Assembly (NCBI GenBank): GCA_937907715.1
Contig: CALERM010000117.1
Coordinates: 1-7,438, forward strand
DNA from: an uncultured Clostridia bacterium
GTDB lineage: Bacteria > Bacillota > Clostridia > Oscillospirales > Oscillospiraceae
Length of the DNA stretch: 7,438 nt
Reading direction: 5' to 3'
Made by a program: the position numbers and the translations under genes
Part shown: positions 1-6,449 of the stretch, piece by piece
Position numbering within the stretch: the stretch's first letter is position 1
How the letters are laid out: every line of letters begins with the position of its first letter
The notes under the pieces: generated by a model
Told to the model about the DNA's origin: nothing
The model's database searches: none
The model's input: the letters and a program-made list of their open reading frames with translations, nothing else

Positions 1-37
1 TCGACTGCAGCGGTCTTATAGAGTGAATATTTTTCCC
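1..37. other. Left edge, possible extreme 3' tail of an upstream gene
   Basis: Only a few codons precede the terminator at 38-64. On the + strand, frame 1 stops at 19-21 (TAG) and frame 3 stops at 24-26 (TGA), so an upstream gene may end at either site. Too little is present to identify it. The terminator just downstream makes a + strand gene ending here likely. Confidence 0.25.
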
Positions 38-64
38 AAAAGGCTCCCCGCGGGGAGCCTTTTT
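38..64 (+). terminator. Rho-independent terminator of the gene upstream of the window
   Basis: A 12-bp perfect stem pairs 38-49 with 52-63 around a tiny GC loop (in practice a CGCG tetraloop). The stem has a GC-rich core (GGCTCCCC / GGGGAGCC), and the downstream arm runs into TTTTT at 60-64. The A-run at the 5' foot gives a T-run on the other strand, so it could work in both directions. It insulates rny from upstream transcription. Confidence 0.9.
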
Positions 65-106
65 GCGCGTTTTTGGGGCTTCCGCTTTATATGTCTAAAT
101 TCTTTC

Positions 107-135
107 TTGACACCGTATCCCATAAACAGTACAAT
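107..135 (+). promoter_or_regulatory. Sigma-A-type promoter of rny
   Basis: A perfect -35 box TTGACA (107-112) is followed by exactly 17 nt and then a -10 box TACAAT (130-135), one mismatch from consensus. It lies between the upstream terminator and rny, in the right orientation. The expected start of transcription is near 142, giving an untranslated leader of about 115 nt. Confidence 0.9.
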
Positions 136-141
136 AGATAA

Positions 142-257
142 TTGGAATTCGTATAGCCGCCTGTCTGGCGCAGGGGAGCCACTCAGCGGTTTGACTTATT
201 CATTCCGGGCAGCCGGAAACCACCCAATACTGTGAAAAGGAGGTGGGTTCGCAACTT
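142..257 (+). promoter_or_regulatory. Structured 5' leader of rny with partly occluded ribosome site
   Basis: The leader can fold into several elements. CCGC-TG at 157-163 pairs with 184-189 around an inner TGGC/GCCA stem (166-169 with 178-181). A perfect 6-bp hairpin TTCCGG/CCGGAA (203-208 with 213-218) has a GCAG loop. AACCACC at 218-224 can pair with 242-249 (G245 bulged), covering the 3' end of the Shine-Dalgarno sequence AAGGAGG (237-243). I could not match it to a known riboswitch family. The foldings are read by eye; a regulatory role is inferred. Confidence 0.4.
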
Positions 258-1811
258 ATGGAATTCAATACGTTAAGCCTCATCCTTTGCATCGCACTGG
301 TCGTGGTCGGCGCGGCCTGTTTCATCGTCGGCGTGACCTATCGCAAGAAGGTCGCGGAGAAGGAGATCGGAAGCGCCGAAGAAGAGGCCCGCCGCATCAT
401 CAACGAGTCCATCAAGGGCGGCGAGAGCAAGAAGCGCGAGATGCTGCTCGAAGCAAAGGAAGAAATCCATAAATCGCGTACCGAGTACGAGAAGGAAGTA
501 AAAGAACGCCGGAGCGAAATCCAGAAGCAGGAACGCAGACTCCAGCAGAAGGAAGAGTCGCTCGACAAAAAGCTGGACCTTCACGAGAAGAAGGAAGAGG
601 AGCTGGCAAAGAAAGCCGCCAGCATCCAGACCCAGCAGGAGGAAGTCGCCAGCTTAAAGCGCAGCCAGATGGAGATGCTGGAAAAAATCTCCGGCTTGAC
701 GCAGGAAGAAGCGAAGGCATACATTCTCAAGGGCGTGGAAGCGGACGTGCGTCACGAAACTGCCGTCAAGATCAAGGAGATCGAGCAGCAGTACAAGGAA
801 GACGCCGATTCTCTGGCACGTGAGATTATCACGACCGCCATCCAGCGCTGTGCGGCAGACCATGTGGCAGAAGCGACGGTCTCCGTCGTGCCGCTGCCGA
901 ACGACGAGATGAAGGGCAGAATCATCGGACGCGAGGGCCGCAACATCCGCACCCTCGAAACGATCACGGGCGTCGATCTGATCATCGACGACACGCCCGA
1001 GGCAATCACCGTTTCCTCGTTCGACCCCGTGCGCCGCGAGATTGCGCGCCTGGCGCTGGAAAAGCTCATCGCCGACGGACGCATCCATCCGACCCGCATC
1101 GAGGACATGGTGGAAAAGGCACGCCGCGAGGTCGACCACACAATCAAGGTCGAGGGCGAACGCGCCAGCTTCGAAACCGGCGTGCACAATCTGCATCCCG
1201 AGATCATCAAGCTGCTTGGCCGGCAGAAATACCGCACGTCCTACGGTCAGAACGTGCTGAACCACTCCATCGAGGTTTCCCACATCGCGGGGCTTCTTGC
1301 CAGCGAGCTGGGTGTCGATGTGACGCTGGCAAAGCGCGCAGGTCTGCTGCATGACCTCGGCAAGGCGGTCGACCACGAGATGGAGGGCAGCCATGTCCAG
1401 CTGGGCGTGGAGCTTGCCAAAAAGTACAAGGAAAGCCCCGTCGTCATCAACGCCATCGAGGCGCACCATGGCGATGTCGAGCCGCAGACCATCATTGCCT
1501 GCCTGGTGCAGGCAGCCGACGCAATCTCTGCCGCACGCCCCGGTGCGCGCCGTGAAAACGTCGAGAACTATATCCGCAGGCTTGAAAAGCTCGAGGAGCT
1601 GACCAGCTCCTTCCCCGGCGTCGAGAAGTCCTACGCCATCCAGGCGGGTCGCGAGGTCCGTATCATGGTCAAGCCCGAGGAGGTCACCGAAGACAACATG
1701 ATTCTGCTGGCGCACGATCTGGCAAAGAAGATCGAGGCAGAGCTCGAGTATCCCGGTCAGATCAAGGTCAACGTCATCCGCGAGACCAAGGCGGTCGAAT
1801 ACGCCAAGTAA
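258..1811 (+). CDS. rny: Ribonuclease Y (membrane-anchored endoribonuclease)
   Basis: RNase Y starts bulk mRNA turnover in many Firmicutes by endonucleolytic cleavage at the inner face of the membrane. The 517-residue product matches the family length (B. subtilis about 520). In order it shows an N-terminal transmembrane helix (about residues 4-24), a long Lys/Glu-rich coiled coil (about 28-190), a KH RNA-binding domain with the G-x-x-G signature GRIIGREGRN (220-229), and an HD hydrolase domain with His336, the His365-Asp366 pair in LLHDLGK, His403-His404 and Asp421. I chose the ATG at 258, where the membrane helix begins directly. The in-frame GTG at 243 lies inside the Shine-Dalgarno AAGGAGG (237-243) and cannot use it. 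The resulting spacing to 258 is long (14 nt), so initiation may be slightly weak or regulated. The gene is monocistronic between strong terminators, driven by the promoter at 107-135. Confidence 0.97.
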   Translation: MEFNTLSLILCIALVVVGAACFIVGVTYRKKVAEKEIGSAEEEARRIINESIKGGESKKREMLLEAKEEIHKSRTEYEKEVKERRSEIQKQERRLQQKEESLDKKLDLHEKKEEELAKKAASIQTQQEEVASLKRSQMEMLEKISGLTQEEAKAYILKGVEADVRHETAVKIKEIEQQYKEDADSLAREIITTAIQRCAADHVAEATVSVVPLPNDEMKGRIIGREGRNIRTLETITGVDLIIDDTPEAITVSSFDPVRREIARLALEKLIADGRIHPTRIEDMVEKARREVDHTIKVEGERASFETGVHNLHPEIIKLLGRQKYRTSYGQNVLNHSIEVSHIAGLLASELGVDVTLAKRAGLLHDLGKAVDHEMEGSHVQLGVELAKKYKESPVVINAIEAHHGDVEPQTIIACLVQAADAISAARPGARRENVENYIRRLEKLEELTSSFPGVEKSYAIQAGREVRIMVKPEEVTEDNMILLAHDLAKKIEAELEYPGQIKVNVIRETKAVEYAK

Positions 1812-1862
1812 AAAAACAGCAAAAGCTCCCCCCTGCCGCAGGCAGGGGGGAGCTTTTGCTGT
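1810..1862. terminator. Long bidirectional terminator between rny and spoIIE
   Basis: A perfect 22-bp stem pairs 1816-1837 with 1841-1862 around a GCA loop, with a CTCCCCCCTGCC / GGCAGGGGGGAG core. On the + strand the GC core is followed by CTTTTGCTG, a modest U-tract that ends rny transcripts. On the - strand the hairpin is followed by seven T (complement of 1810-1816, reaching into the rny stop codon). It is therefore an even better terminator for transcripts arriving from spoIIE. Confidence 0.85.
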
Positions 1863-2113
1863 CAAAAAAGCGATGCTTTTTTGACAAGGGGATGCGCCTC
1901 GACTGCGCGCATAATTTTTGTCCCGCAGGGACAAAAATTCCACACTGGCTCAACGAGCAGTATGTTTACCCGCAAGGAGTACGCGACAGCCGTAAGCGGT
2001 AAAACCGCTAACAGCTGTCCTGCCGGTCAGCGAAGCCGCCGGATAACATGGATTTCCATTTTATTTCGCCGTGCGGGGCGAAACTCTATGAGGTTTTGAC
2101 CCGTAAGGGGTCA
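1861..2113. repeat. Array of consecutive inverted repeats in the convergent spacer
   Basis: After the terminator the non-coding gap is packed with further hairpins, nearly end to end: 1861-1885 (11 bp, GTCAAAAAAGC / GCTTTTTTGAC), 1892-1912 (6 bp), 1913-1939 (12 bp, AATTTTTGTCCC / GGGACAAAAATT), 1944-1961 (4+3 bp), 1985-2019 (6 bp outer and 6 bp inner stem), 2048-2059 (5 bp), 2064-2083 (7 bp, TTTCGCC / GGCGAAA) and 2097-2113 (6 bp, overlapping the spoIIE stop). None has a T-run just 3' of the stem on either strand, so they are not ordinary terminators. No convincing gene is present. The best terminator for spoIIE lies beyond the array at 1810-1862, so the array would be transcribed as a structured spoIIE 3' untranslated region. 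An intergenic repeat element is the alternative. Confidence 0.7.
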
Positions 2114-4144
2114 GAGCATGCCGATGCGGGAAAGCACGCGCTTTCTGGTGCGGCTCCGGTTCTGCGTCAGGCGCAAGCGCAGAACGGCGGCGGTCCGGTC
2201 GTCCGGCATGGCGTCCTCACTGCTGCCGACGACGCCAGCGGCAAGCTCCCGCACCGAAAGCTCTCCGCAGCCGAGGAGATAGCGCGAGGCAAGCTCCGCA
2301 TCCACGCCGTCGCTGGTCAGGATCAGCGCCTCGCCGCGCTGCAAGGATACCCGGATGCACTCCGGACCGTAGCTTCTGCCAACGCCCAGCCCCGGCGGGG
2401 GAAGCGCGGAGCCCAGCCGCTGGATCGTGCGTCCGAATTTTAAAAACGACGGCGCGGCGCCCCATTTATGTAAGAAGCCCTCGGCTGTGACGAGGCTTAC
2501 CTGCAGCAGATCAATTGCCGCAAAGCCGCCGCCGTCGCGCAGAATATAAAGTCCGTTGATGGTCTGCATCGCGTCGTGCGCATCGATGCCGGACTCGATC
2601 AGCTCCTTCAGAAGCGCGCTGGTGGATACCGCTTCATCCCGCGCCTGCTCGCCAGAGCCCATGCCGTCGCACAGCAGAAGGTAGTACCATTCGCCCACAC
2701 GGAAGCTTGCGCCATAGTCGCCGGAGATATTGGACCCGCGCAGTCCCGTCGCGCGGAAGCCGAGCTCGGGGGTGTACTGGTCCGACGCAGCCTGCGCCTG
2801 CGAGGGCTCGGCAAGCCCCTGCAGAAGTCTGGACAGAACGCGGTACTGATCGCAGAGAATCTGGCGGCTTTCGGCAAGGCGTGACTGGTACTGGACCTTT
2901 GCCAGCTGCGTGGAAAGCGCGTCGTTGACTGCCCGCAGGAAGCTGTCGGTGTGGCAGCAGCGCGCCAGAAACAGCGGCGGCAGATCGTCGCGCTTTGCTT
3001 CGCCCCGGCGCAGAATCCCGCGCGAGGCGCGGCTGAGCAGGCGGAAGGTCTCCTGCGCGTTCTGTTCCCAGCAGACGCTCCATTTGGCGCATGAGCGGCA
3101 GATTTCCTCAGCCGCCTTGTCAAAAACCGCCGCGCTCTGCGGCTCTAAGCCGCTGGTGCAGCCGCGCTGCAGATTTGACGCAAGCGACCACAAGGCGCCG
3201 GACGCTGCCGTGAGCGACTGCTCGCGCGCCGCATCCAGAGGCGCTTCCTGCCCGGAAAGCACCGCCTGCACGGGCTTCCAGAGGCAAAGCCCAAGCAGCG
3301 TCCCCAGAAACATGGCAGGCGGAAACATGGTCTGCCCTGCGCCGAAGACAAACGAACCTGCCGCGAGCGTCAGGAAGAAGAGGCTTCCGCGCACGAGCGC
3401 AAAGCGCGGCTTTGCATAGTGGCACACGATGGCGCCGAGGCACAAAAGCGCTCCTGCGCTGTAGCCCGGGCGGAAGCTTGCCTCCAGAATGATCGAGCAG
3501 CCGCACGCCGCCAGCAGGAAAAATCGAGAGCCGCTGCACAAAAACGCCGCACAGCCCGATAGAATCAGACTCAGCGTCAGCCCCGGCAGCAGCGTCAGCC
3601 GGCTGGCGCTTGCCAGAAGGAACACGCCGAGCGCGCCGATTGCCTCCGGCTTTTTTTCCGGCAGCCCGGAAAACAGCACGCTGCACAAAAAGACCAGCAC
3701 CGCTTTTCCGGCCAACATGGCGGCGGCGGAAACATGCACAGGTGCGCTCAAAAGAAAAATCAGCCCCGTCATCGCGTAGATTCCGGCAGAAAGCCCCGGC
3801 AGAAAATAGCGGTTGGAGGGGGAAATCACGTCGTGGAACAGACACGACGCCGCCAGGATCAGAAATCCAGCCGCCACCGGCTCTGCCGCGCCGCTCGCAC
3901 CCCAGAAGATCAAATAGCCCAGCGCCGCGCCTGCGTAGGAGCAGACCGCCGCGAGGGAAAACGGCAGCGCCGCCGTCAGAGCAATTGCTGCCGGAAGCGC
4001 GCTGGCGCCAATCTGCGCCGCTGCCAGCAAAAAGCCTGCGGCAGACGCGCCGAGCGCATAAAGCCCCAGACGAACGAGCGGCGGTGAGAGCGCCGCGGCA
4101 ATCCGGCGCGCGGCAGAAGAGCGGGTATCTGCGCGTTTTTTCAT
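2111..4144 (-). CDS. spoIIE: Stage II sporulation protein E (PP2C-type serine phosphatase)
   Basis: SpoIIE sits at the polar septum of sporulating cells and dephosphorylates the anti-anti-sigma factor SpoIIAA, releasing sigma-F in the forespore. The 677-residue product begins with about 10 hydrophobic helices (about residues 20-290). A central region carries the Cys cluster Cys349, Cys352, Cys358, and a C-terminal PP2C domain carries the metal-binding motifs: GDYG, then Asp493 in CDGMGSG, Asp612 in TSDGVDAE, and Asp648-Asp649 in PDDRTAAV. All key acidic residues are intact. It is shorter than B. subtilis SpoIIE (827 aa). I chose the ATG at 4144 (MKKRAD), because GGAG (complement of 4154-4157) lies 9 nt upstream. 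An ATG at 4153 abuts that GGAG. The reading frame stays open to 4327, but that would overlap the divergent neighbour and adds Arg-rich residues atypical of a start. It converges on rny. Confidence 0.95.
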   Translation of the reverse strand: MKKRADTRSSAARRIAAALSPPLVRLGLYALGASAAGFLLAAAQIGASALPAAIALTAALPFSLAAVCSYAGAALGYLIFWGASGAAEPVAAGFLILAASCLFHDVISPSNRYFLPGLSAGIYAMTGLIFLLSAPVHVSAAAMLAGKAVLVFLCSVLFSGLPEKKPEAIGALGVFLLASASRLTLLPGLTLSLILSGCAAFLCSGSRFFLLAACGCSIILEASFRPGYSAGALLCLGAIVCHYAKPRFALVRGSLFFLTLAAGSFVFGAGQTMFPPAMFLGTLLGLCLWKPVQAVLSGQEAPLDAAREQSLTAASGALWSLASNLQRGCTSGLEPQSAAVFDKAAEEICRSCAKWSVCWEQNAQETFRLLSRASRGILRRGEAKRDDLPPLFLARCCHTDSFLRAVNDALSTQLAKVQYQSRLAESRQILCDQYRVLSRLLQGLAEPSQAQAASDQYTPELGFRATGLRGSNISGDYGASFRVGEWYYLLLCDGMGSGEQARDEAVSTSALLKELIESGIDAHDAMQTINGLYILRDGGGFAAIDLLQVSLVTAEGFLHKWGAAPSFLKFGRTIQRLGSALPPPGLGVGRSYGPECIRVSLQRGEALILTSDGVDAELASRYLLGCGELSVRELAAGVVGSSEDAMPDDRTAAVLRLRLTQNRSRTRKRVLSRIGML

Positions 4145-4175
4145 TGGTTCCATCTCCGCATTTGTGATGCCTGTC

Positions 4176-4239
4176 AGTCTAGCAGAAATGCGGCAAAAAG
4201 CCTGTCGGGAAATGCGCCGGGAAATAGACGCGCGACAAT
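4176..4239 (-). promoter_or_regulatory. Candidate Spo0A-dependent promoter region of spoIIE
   Basis: Reading the - strand, an extended -10-like TGCTAGACT (hexamer 4181-4176) lies 21 nt downstream of CCGACA (4208-4203). Such overlong spacing is known for Spo0A-activated sigma-A promoters, including B. subtilis spoIIE. Two partial 0A-box cores (TGTCG) occur: on the + strand at 4203-4207 (TGTCGGGAA context) and on the - strand at 4234-4238 (ATTGTCGCG context). Both boxes are imperfect against TGTCGAA, and the -10 has only 4 of 6 matches. Treat this as a hypothesis supported mainly by analogy. Confidence 0.3.
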
Positions 4240-4243
4240 CCGC

Positions 4244-4272
4244 TTGCGCGCGGAGCAAAAACAGCGTACAAT
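4244..4272 (+). promoter_or_regulatory. Promoter of the CYTH-nicotinate phosphoribosyltransferase operon
   Basis: TTGCGC (4244-4249) is separated by exactly 17 nt from TACAAT (4267-4272), the same -10 hexamer as in the rny promoter. It faces the gene at 4305, with a predicted transcript start near 4279 and a leader of about 25 nt. The -35 is half-consensus, so strength is likely moderate. Confidence 0.7.
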
Positions 4273-4304
4273 AGCGAAGGATCAAAACAGCGCGGAGGGG
4301 CAAT

Positions 4305-4910
4305 ATGGCGACCGAGTTTGAAATCAAGCTGCGTGCGAGAAACGTGCGGCAGCTGGAGGAAATCTTAAAAGACCCGCAGGTGGCGGGGCGCGCACTGGAA
4401 AAGCTGCGCGAGATTCACATGAAAACGACCTATTACGATACGGCAGACGGCGCGCTTTCCAGCCGCAAATGGATGCTGCGCGTGCGGCAGGAGAACGAAA
4501 GAAGCGTCGTGACGATGAAAACGCCCGGCGCCGGCTACGCGCGCGGCGAATGGGAATGCGAGGGGGATTCGCCCGAGGCGGCAATCGGGACCCTGATCGG
4601 CAGGGGCGCGCCGGAGGCGCTGCGCGAGCTGTGCGCGCCGGGGCTTCAAATGGTCTGCGGCGCATCGTTTATCCGGCTGACCCAGCCGCTGCGGCTGAGC
4701 GGGGATACGACGTGTGAGATCTGCGCCGACGGCGGAGAGCTGCTGGGCGGGCAGCGCCGCGAGCCGATCTGCGAGCTGGAGCTGGAGCTTTCGCGCGGAC
4801 ACGAAGGCGAGCTTCTGGCGTTTTCCCAGGCGTTGGCTGCAAAATATTGCCTCATAGAAGAGCAAAAAAGTAAATTTGTCCGCGCCAGACGGTTGGCGGA
4901 TGGAAAATAA
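4305..4910 (+). CDS. CYTH-domain protein (possible inorganic/organic triphosphatase)
   Basis: CYTH enzymes bind triphosphate compounds in a beta-tunnel. Members include class IV adenylate cyclases, thiamine triphosphatases and bacterial tripolyphosphatases. The 201-residue product opens with the family signature E-x-E-x-K (Glu4, Glu6, Lys8), followed by YYDT (43-46), the Arg59-x-Arg61 pair, Lys72 in TMKTP, Glu82-x-Glu84, the acidic strand ELELE (157-161) and the closing Lys188/Lys190/Arg193. The metal- and phosphate-binding set therefore looks complete, and the protein is probably cytosolic and catalytically active. Which triphosphate it uses cannot be read from the sequence. GGAGG at 294-298 past position 4000 (4294-4298) lies 6 nt before the ATG. 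No terminator separates it from the next gene 87 nt downstream, so the two are probably co-transcribed. Confidence 0.88.
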   Translation: MATEFEIKLRARNVRQLEEILKDPQVAGRALEKLREIHMKTTYYDTADGALSSRKWMLRVRQENERSVVTMKTPGAGYARGEWECEGDSPEAAIGTLIGRGAPEALRELCAPGLQMVCGASFIRLTQPLRLSGDTTCEICADGGELLGGQRREPICELELELSRGHEGELLAFSQALAAKYCLIEEQKSKFVRARRLADGK

Positions 4911-4921
4911 TATGATATAGT
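4893..4921 (+). promoter_or_regulatory. Possible internal promoter before nicotinate phosphoribosyltransferase
   Basis: TTGGCG (4893-4898), a 17-nt spacer and TATAGT (4916-4921, one mismatch from TATAAT) overlap the end of the CYTH gene. This would start transcription near 4928, just ahead of the leader hairpin. The -35 is only half-consensus, so read-through from 4244-4272 may supply most transcripts. Confidence 0.35.
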
Positions 4922-4940
4922 AAACTTGGATGGTAAAACC

Positions 4941-4978
4941 TACAGAATTCCGGATGATTGCTTCATCGGGAATTCGTA
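4941..4978 (+). promoter_or_regulatory. Strong leader hairpin upstream of nicotinate phosphoribosyltransferase
   Basis: A long imperfect palindrome has GAATTCC (4945-4951) pairing with GGAATTC (4969-4975), a symmetrical G-G mismatch (4952/4968), then GATGA/TCATC (4953-4957 with 4963-4967) around a TTGCT loop. TAC/GTA extends the base (4941-4943 with 4976-4978), bulging A4944. It ends 5 nt before the Shine-Dalgarno AAAGGA (4983-4988) and has no T-run, so it is not a terminator. It may be an operator, or an RNA element affecting translation or mRNA stability. It does not match the operator I recall for the niacin repressor NiaR. Confidence 0.5.
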
Positions 4979-4997
4979 TATGAAAGGAAAAAACATC

Positions 4998-6449
4998 ATG
5001 CAGACAAATCCGAATATCAATCTGACCATGCTCTGCGACTTCTATGAGCTGACCATGGCAAACGGCTACTTCTGCAGCGGCATGCAGGATAAGATCACCT
5101 ATTTCGATCTGTTCTTCCGCAAGGTGCCGGACGAGGGCGGCTTTGCCATTGCGGCGGGTCTGGAGCAGGCGATCGAGTATATCCAGAACCTGCATTTCGG
5201 CGAAGACGACATCGCGTATCTTCGCTCGCGCGGCATTTTCAGCGAGGATTTCCTGAACTATCTGCGCACCTTCCGCTTTACGGGCGACATCTGGGCAGTG
5301 CCGGAGGGCACGCCGATTTTCCCGAAGGAGCCGATTCTCACCGTGCGCGCACCCGCGATTGAGGCGCAGCTGGTCGAAACCTTCCTGCTGCTGACCCTCA
5401 ACCACCAGAGTCTGATTGCGACGAAGGCAAACCGCGTCTGCCGCGCGGCAAAGGGCAGAGTCGTTCTGGAATTCGGCTCCCGGCGCGCGCAGGGAAGCGA
5501 CGCGGCGATTCTGGGCGCGCGGGCGGCGTATATCGGCGGCTGCGCCGGAACGGCGTGTACGCTGACCGATCAGGTCTACGGTGTTCCCGCCGGCGGCACG
5601 ATGGCGCACTCGTGGGTCCAGATGTTCCCCAGCCAGTATGAGGCGTTCCGGACCTACTGCGAAATCTATCCGGACAATCCCACGCTGCTGGTCGATACCT
5701 ATAATACGCTGCAAAGCGGCATCCCCGACGCCATCCGCGCGTTCAACGAGGTTTTGAAGCCCCGCGGTCTTACCAGATGCGGCATCCGCCTGGACTCGGG
5801 CGATATGACATATCTGACAAAAAAGGCGCGGCAGATGCTGGACGACGCGGGCTGGCAGAGCTGCACGATTTCGTGCTCGAACGCGCTCGACGAGTATCTG
5901 ATTCGCGACCTTCTGTTACAGGGCGCGCAAATCGATCAGTTCGGCGTCGGCGAGCGGCTGATTACCGCAAGATCGGAGCCGGTTTTCGGCGGCGTGTACA
6001 AGCTTGTGGCGATGGAAGGTGACGACGGCAAGGTGATTCCCAAGATCAAGGTCAGTGAAAACGTCGGCAAGATCACAAACCCGCACTTCAAAAAGCTCTA
6101 CCGCTTCTTCGGCGCCGACAACGGCAAGGCGATTGCAGACTATCTGTGCGTGTACGATGAAACGGTCGACGACACGAAGGATCTGGAAATCTTCGACCCC
6201 GACGCAACCTGGAAGCGCAAGACGGTCTACAATTTCCAGGCGAAGGAGCTGATGGTGCCGATTTTCAAAAACGGCGAGCTGGTTTACAGGCTCCCGAGCC
6301 TTCCGGAAATCAAGGCATACTGCCAGCAGCAGATCGACACCCTCTGGGACGAGGTCAAGCGCTTTGACAATCCGCACACCTACTATGTCGACCTCTCGCA
6401 GAAGCTCTGGCAGATCAAATACGATCTGCTGCGCGAGAAGACGTTCTGA
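4998..6449 (+). CDS. pncB: Nicotinate phosphoribosyltransferase
   Basis: This enzyme condenses nicotinate with PRPP, driven by ATP hydrolysis, to nicotinate mononucleotide, the entry step of Preiss-Handler NAD salvage in the cytosol. The 483-residue product has the family start NPNINLTMLCDFYELTMANGYF-like region (about 4-24), the FFRKVPDEGGFAIAAGL segment, EFGSRRAQG (158-166), the conserved histidine His204 in GGTMAHSW (phosphorylated in characterised enzymes), RLDSGD (264-269) for PRPP, and the phosphate-binding loop FGVGERL (315-321). Length and motifs are complete. I chose the ATG at 4998 because AAAGGA (4983-4988) lies 9 nt upstream. Earlier in-frame ATGs at 4926 and 4980 lie in or before the leader hairpin or overlap that ribosome site. 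The ending TGATG couples it to the next gene. Confidence 0.95.
   Translation: MQTNPNINLTMLCDFYELTMANGYFCSGMQDKITYFDLFFRKVPDEGGFAIAAGLEQAIEYIQNLHFGEDDIAYLRSRGIFSEDFLNYLRTFRFTGDIWAVPEGTPIFPKEPILTVRAPAIEAQLVETFLLLTLNHQSLIATKANRVCRAAKGRVVLEFGSRRAQGSDAAILGARAAYIGGCAGTACTLTDQVYGVPAGGTMAHSWVQMFPSQYEAFRTYCEIYPDNPTLLVDTYNTLQSGIPDAIRAFNEVLKPRGLTRCGIRLDSGDMTYLTKKARQMLDDAGWQSCTISCSNALDEYLIRDLLLQGAQIDQFGVGERLITARSEPVFGGVYKLVAMEGDDGKVIPKIKVSENVGKITNPHFKKLYRFFGADNGKAIADYLCVYDETVDDTKDLEIFDPDATWKRKTVYNFQAKELMVPIFKNGELVYRLPSLPEIKAYCQQQIDTLWDEVKRFDNPHTYYVDLSQKLWQIKYDLLREKTF

Noticed and set aside
23..235. A 70-codon + strand frame covering the left terminator and the rny promoter
   Set aside because: It reads through a terminator hairpin, a promoter and the rny leader, and has no ribosome site.
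142..235. Resemblance of the rny leader (CAGGGGAGCCACT, 171-183) to the c-di-AMP (ydaO) riboswitch
   Set aside because: Only a short GGGGAGCCA match is present; the conserved GGGUGAAU and the closing GUCAGCUAACCUCGUA segments are missing.
654..1943. A 429-codon open frame on the - strand opposite rny
   Set aside because: It mirrors rny in a GC-rich genome, has low-complexity Asp/Leu-rich translation with no motif, lacks a ribosome site, and rny itself is unambiguous.
2048..2443. A 131-codon + strand frame starting in the hairpin spacer
   Set aside because: Most of it is antisense to the essential PP2C end of spoIIE, there is no Shine-Dalgarno site, and the translation is Ala/Arg/Gln-rich without motif.
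4145..4327. N-terminal extension of spoIIE to an ATG at 4327
   Set aside because: It would overlap the divergent CYTH gene and both promoters, adds Arg/Cys-rich residues unlike SpoIIE, and the GGAG-supported ATG at 4144 is better.
144..4980. Identical 12-mer GGAATTCGTATA in the rny leader (144-155) and the pncB leader (4969-4980)
   Set aside because: One or two chance 12-mer matches are expected in a window this size, and only the pncB copy is part of a hairpin; not enough to claim a shared regulator.
4365..5714. A 449-codon open frame on the - strand across the CYTH gene and the start of pncB
   Set aside because: It is antisense to two recognisable genes, spans their spacer, and its translation shows no domain; a codon-composition shadow.
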